From: Sphingomonadaceae bacterium
GTDB taxonomy: Bacteria > Pseudomonadota > Alphaproteobacteria > Sphingomonadales > Sphingomonadaceae
Assembly (NCBI GenBank): GCA_947446935.1
Contig: CANFIV010000071.1
Location: forward strand, 1-7,217
Length of the DNA stretch: 7,217 nt
Direction: 5' to 3'
A program made the translations under genes and the position numbers. The notes under the pieces were generated by a model, which worked only from the letters and a program-made list of their open reading frames with translations, made no database searches and had not been told where the DNA came from. Of the stretch, positions 5,821-7,217 are shown in pieces; within the stretch, counting starts at the first letter, position 1, and each line of letters opens with the position of its first letter.

Positions 5821-7134
5821 CTATCCTCTCGCAGTGTGGGCGCGGATGAAATCTCGATAGACGAGCGCGCTCGGCTTGGGGCGGCGCTCGAAAGTCTGGC
5901 GGTCGAAGGTGTGCAGGCCGAAGTGGATCTTGTAGCCGAACACCCATTCGAAGTTGTCGATAAGTGACCAGTGGCAATACCCATTGACCGGCACGCCGTC
6001 ATCCATCGCCGCCTTGAGATGCGTGAGCGCTTCGGGAATGAGCCAAGCCCGTAAGGTGTCGTCATCGGTGCCGACACCGTGTTCGGTGACGATTATGGGC
6101 ACTTTGGCGACCTCATGGGCATAGCGCACCGCGCCCGCGAGCGAGGGCGGATAGACCTCCGAACCCATCGTGTTGCGGCGTGCGTTCGCCGGCGGATCGA
6201 GTTTGCCCTTCGTACCCCAAAGCGAGCGTTCGTAGTTCTGCACGCCGACAAAGTCGTCGGCTCGGGCAAGGCGCAACCATGAGTTATAGAACTTTTCGCG
6301 CATGGCATCGCGCAGCGAGCCGGGTTCGGCTTCCTGATCATCAAGCATGGCGAGGCTGACGCCCACGGGCAGATCGCCCCGCACCGCCTTGATTGCGGCT
6401 TTGCCAGCGGTGTGGCCCGCCTGCAGATTGGCCTGAACTTTTGTGGGGTCGGGTTGGTAAAGCGCGTTGCCCGCGAGGAAGACCGGCACACCCAGCTTCA
6501 CAGCAGCGGCGGCGGCCATCGCCTTGTCAGCCTCAACCAGGCCGCCGGGCAGCAGGAACTGAAGCACACCGGCCAGGTTTGGCTCGTTGAGGGTGGTCGC
6601 GTGGTCGATTTCGGCCGCGAGATGGCGCGCTGCCTTGTCGCAGAAGCGCGCAAAGACCTGCGGTGCATCAGGGTTCATCCAGCCGCCACGCGCGGCAAAC
6701 CAGATCGGCGTGGTAAAGTGGTTGAAGGTTACGATGGGTTTCAGGCCGAGCCTCCGGCACCCCTCGATCATCGCCTTGTAGTGATCGAGCATCGCCATCG
6801 AGAACAGGCCGGGTTCCGGTTCGATTCGCGCCCATTCGAGGCTGAAGCGGTAGCTGTTTAGGCCCAGGCTGGTCACCAGTTCGAGATCGCGCTGCCACAA
6901 TTCGAAGCTGTTGGCCGAATCCCCCGAAGGATCGGCAAAGACCGTGGGTTTGATGTTTTCCAGCAGCCAGCAATCGGCGTTGATATTGTTGCCTTCGACC
7001 TGATGGCCAGCGGTGGCCGCGCCCCAGATGAAGTCCTTGGGAAACCCTGTCCGCGTCGCTGCCAGCGCCGGTTTGGCTGCCAGTGTCAGGCTGGCCGCCG
7101 TGGCCGCGACAAACGTGCGCCGGTCGAACTCCAT
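5821..7134 (-). CDS. Tat-exported GH1 family beta-glycosidase
   Basis: The 437-residue enzyme belongs to glycoside hydrolase family 1, retaining TIM-barrel enzymes that release sugars from beta-glucosides and related compounds. Seen: FPKDFIWGAATAGHQVEG (31-48), RFSLEWARIEPEPG (96-109), acid/base Glu184 in TLNEPN (181-186), sugar-binding His139, VQNYE (298-302), nucleophile Glu351 in IVTEHG (348-353, usually TENG) and CHWSLIDNFEW (387-397). The catalytic residues are therefore intact. The N-terminus is a twin-arginine signal: Arg5-Arg6 in FDRRTF, a hydrophobic stretch, then ALA-AT near residue 25. Export by Tat to the periplasm is unusual, since many bacterial GH1 enzymes are cytoplasmic. I chose the ATG at 7134 because GGGAG (7143-7147) lies 8 nt upstream and the Tat motif then starts at residue 5; upstream ATGs at 7149 and 7179 lack this. 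About 410 mature residues is somewhat short for the family, suggesting trimmed loops around the aglycone site. First gene of the operon. Confidence 0.95.
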   Translation of the reverse strand: MEFDRRTFVAATAASLTLAAKPALAATRTGFPKDFIWGAATAGHQVEGNNINADCWLLENIKPTVFADPSGDSANSFELWQRDLELVTSLGLNSYRFSLEWARIEPEPGLFSMAMLDHYKAMIEGCRRLGLKPIVTFNHFTTPIWFAARGGWMNPDAPQVFARFCDKAARHLAAEIDHATTLNEPNLAGVLQFLLPGGLVEADKAMAAAAAVKLGVPVFLAGNALYQPDPTKVQANLQAGHTAGKAAIKAVRGDLPVGVSLAMLDDQEAEPGSLRDAMREKFYNSWLRLARADDFVGVQNYERSLWGTKGKLDPPANARRNTMGSEVYPPSLAGAVRYAHEVAKVPIIVTEHGVGTDDDTLRAWLIPEALTHLKAAMDDGVPVNGYCHWSLIDNFEWVFGYKIHFGLHTFDRQTFERRPKPSALVYRDFIRAHTARG

Positions 7135-7217
7135 CAAACCTTCTCCCATTGTGTTTGAAGGTGATCTGGTCGAAATCAACGATCAAGTAAAATTGTCATA
7201 ACGCATAAAACCTTATA
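7135..7217 (-). promoter_or_regulatory. Leader and probable promoter region of the GH1 operon (incomplete)
   Basis: These 83 bases upstream of the GH1 start are AT-rich toward the window edge, as expected for a promoter. The ribosome binding site GGGAGAAGG (7139-7147) is clear. An ATGACA (7194-7199, minus strand) resembles a -35, but no good -10 follows at 16-18 bp. An imperfectly placed repeat, TGATC (7162-7166) with GATCA (7181-7185), is the only symmetry noted. The promoter may lie beyond the window. Confidence 0.3.

Noticed and set aside
5107..5967. Long open frame (286 codons) on the plus strand
   Set aside because: It lies antisense to the hydrolase and the GH1 end, both of which show full family motifs; the plus-strand product is Arg/His-rich with no recognisable domain, typical of a high-GC shadow frame.
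7135..7179. 15-residue extension of the GH1 protein
   Set aside because: It would bury the twin-arginine motif and the ATG at 7149 lies within the ribosome binding site of the preferred start.
7162..7185. TGATC/GATCA repeat ahead of GH1 as a second copy of the TetR site
   Set aside because: Arm sequence and spacing (5-14-5) differ from the GATCCG-N9-CGGATC site; GATC words are easily found by chance.
1..7217. CRISPR array, tRNA, insertion sequence or attachment site
   Set aside because: No regularly spaced repeats, cloverleaf, transposase motif or paired long repeats were seen on either strand.

Overview
The window most likely comes from an alphaproteobacterium of the sphingomonad type (Sphingomonas, Novosphingobium or a relative). 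I base this on the high GC content, the start of a long TonB-dependent receptor with a sphingomonad-style plug, GGGAG-type ribosome binding sites, and the mix of secreted glycosidase, ThuA protein, flavin monooxygenases and a TetR regulator that is common in the catabolic clusters of that group. Genus-level assignment is inference. I see no tRNA, rRNA, CRISPR array, transposase or phage gene.

Layout, left to right. Bases 1-543 are the first 181 codons of a TonB-dependent receptor on the minus strand; the gene runs off the left edge. Bases 544-806 are a gene-free, palindrome-rich leader and promoter region for that receptor. Bases 807-1916 encode a luciferase-like flavin-dependent oxidoreductase (minus). 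A TetR-family regulator (2014-2682, plus) is divergent from it, and the 97-bp gap carries a perfect inverted repeat that is a good operator candidate. The regulator converges, with a 12-bp gap, on a tightly packed four-gene minus-strand operon. In transcription order this is a Tat-exported GH1 beta-glycosidase (5821-7134), a Sec-exported alpha/beta-hydrolase of esterase type (4933-5817), a Sec-exported ThuA-domain protein (3830-4936) and a cytoplasmic class A FAD monooxygenase (2695-3837). Gaps inside the operon are +3, -4 and -8 bp, so translation is probably coupled.

How the genes may work together (inference). The receptor would bring a bulky ligand across the outer membrane. GH1, the esterase and the ThuA protein would strip sugar and possibly acyl groups in the periplasm. 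The released aglycone would then be oxidised in the cytoplasm by the FAD monooxygenase and the luciferase-like enzyme, and the TetR protein would sense a substrate or intermediate. The sequence supports the enzyme classes and compartments well; it does not name the substrate. The best leads are the mixed-compartment glycoside operon, the candidate TetR operator, a Ser-for-Gly change in the DG motif of the FAD enzyme, an unassigned N-terminal domain on the ThuA protein, and several symmetric elements ahead of the receptor.
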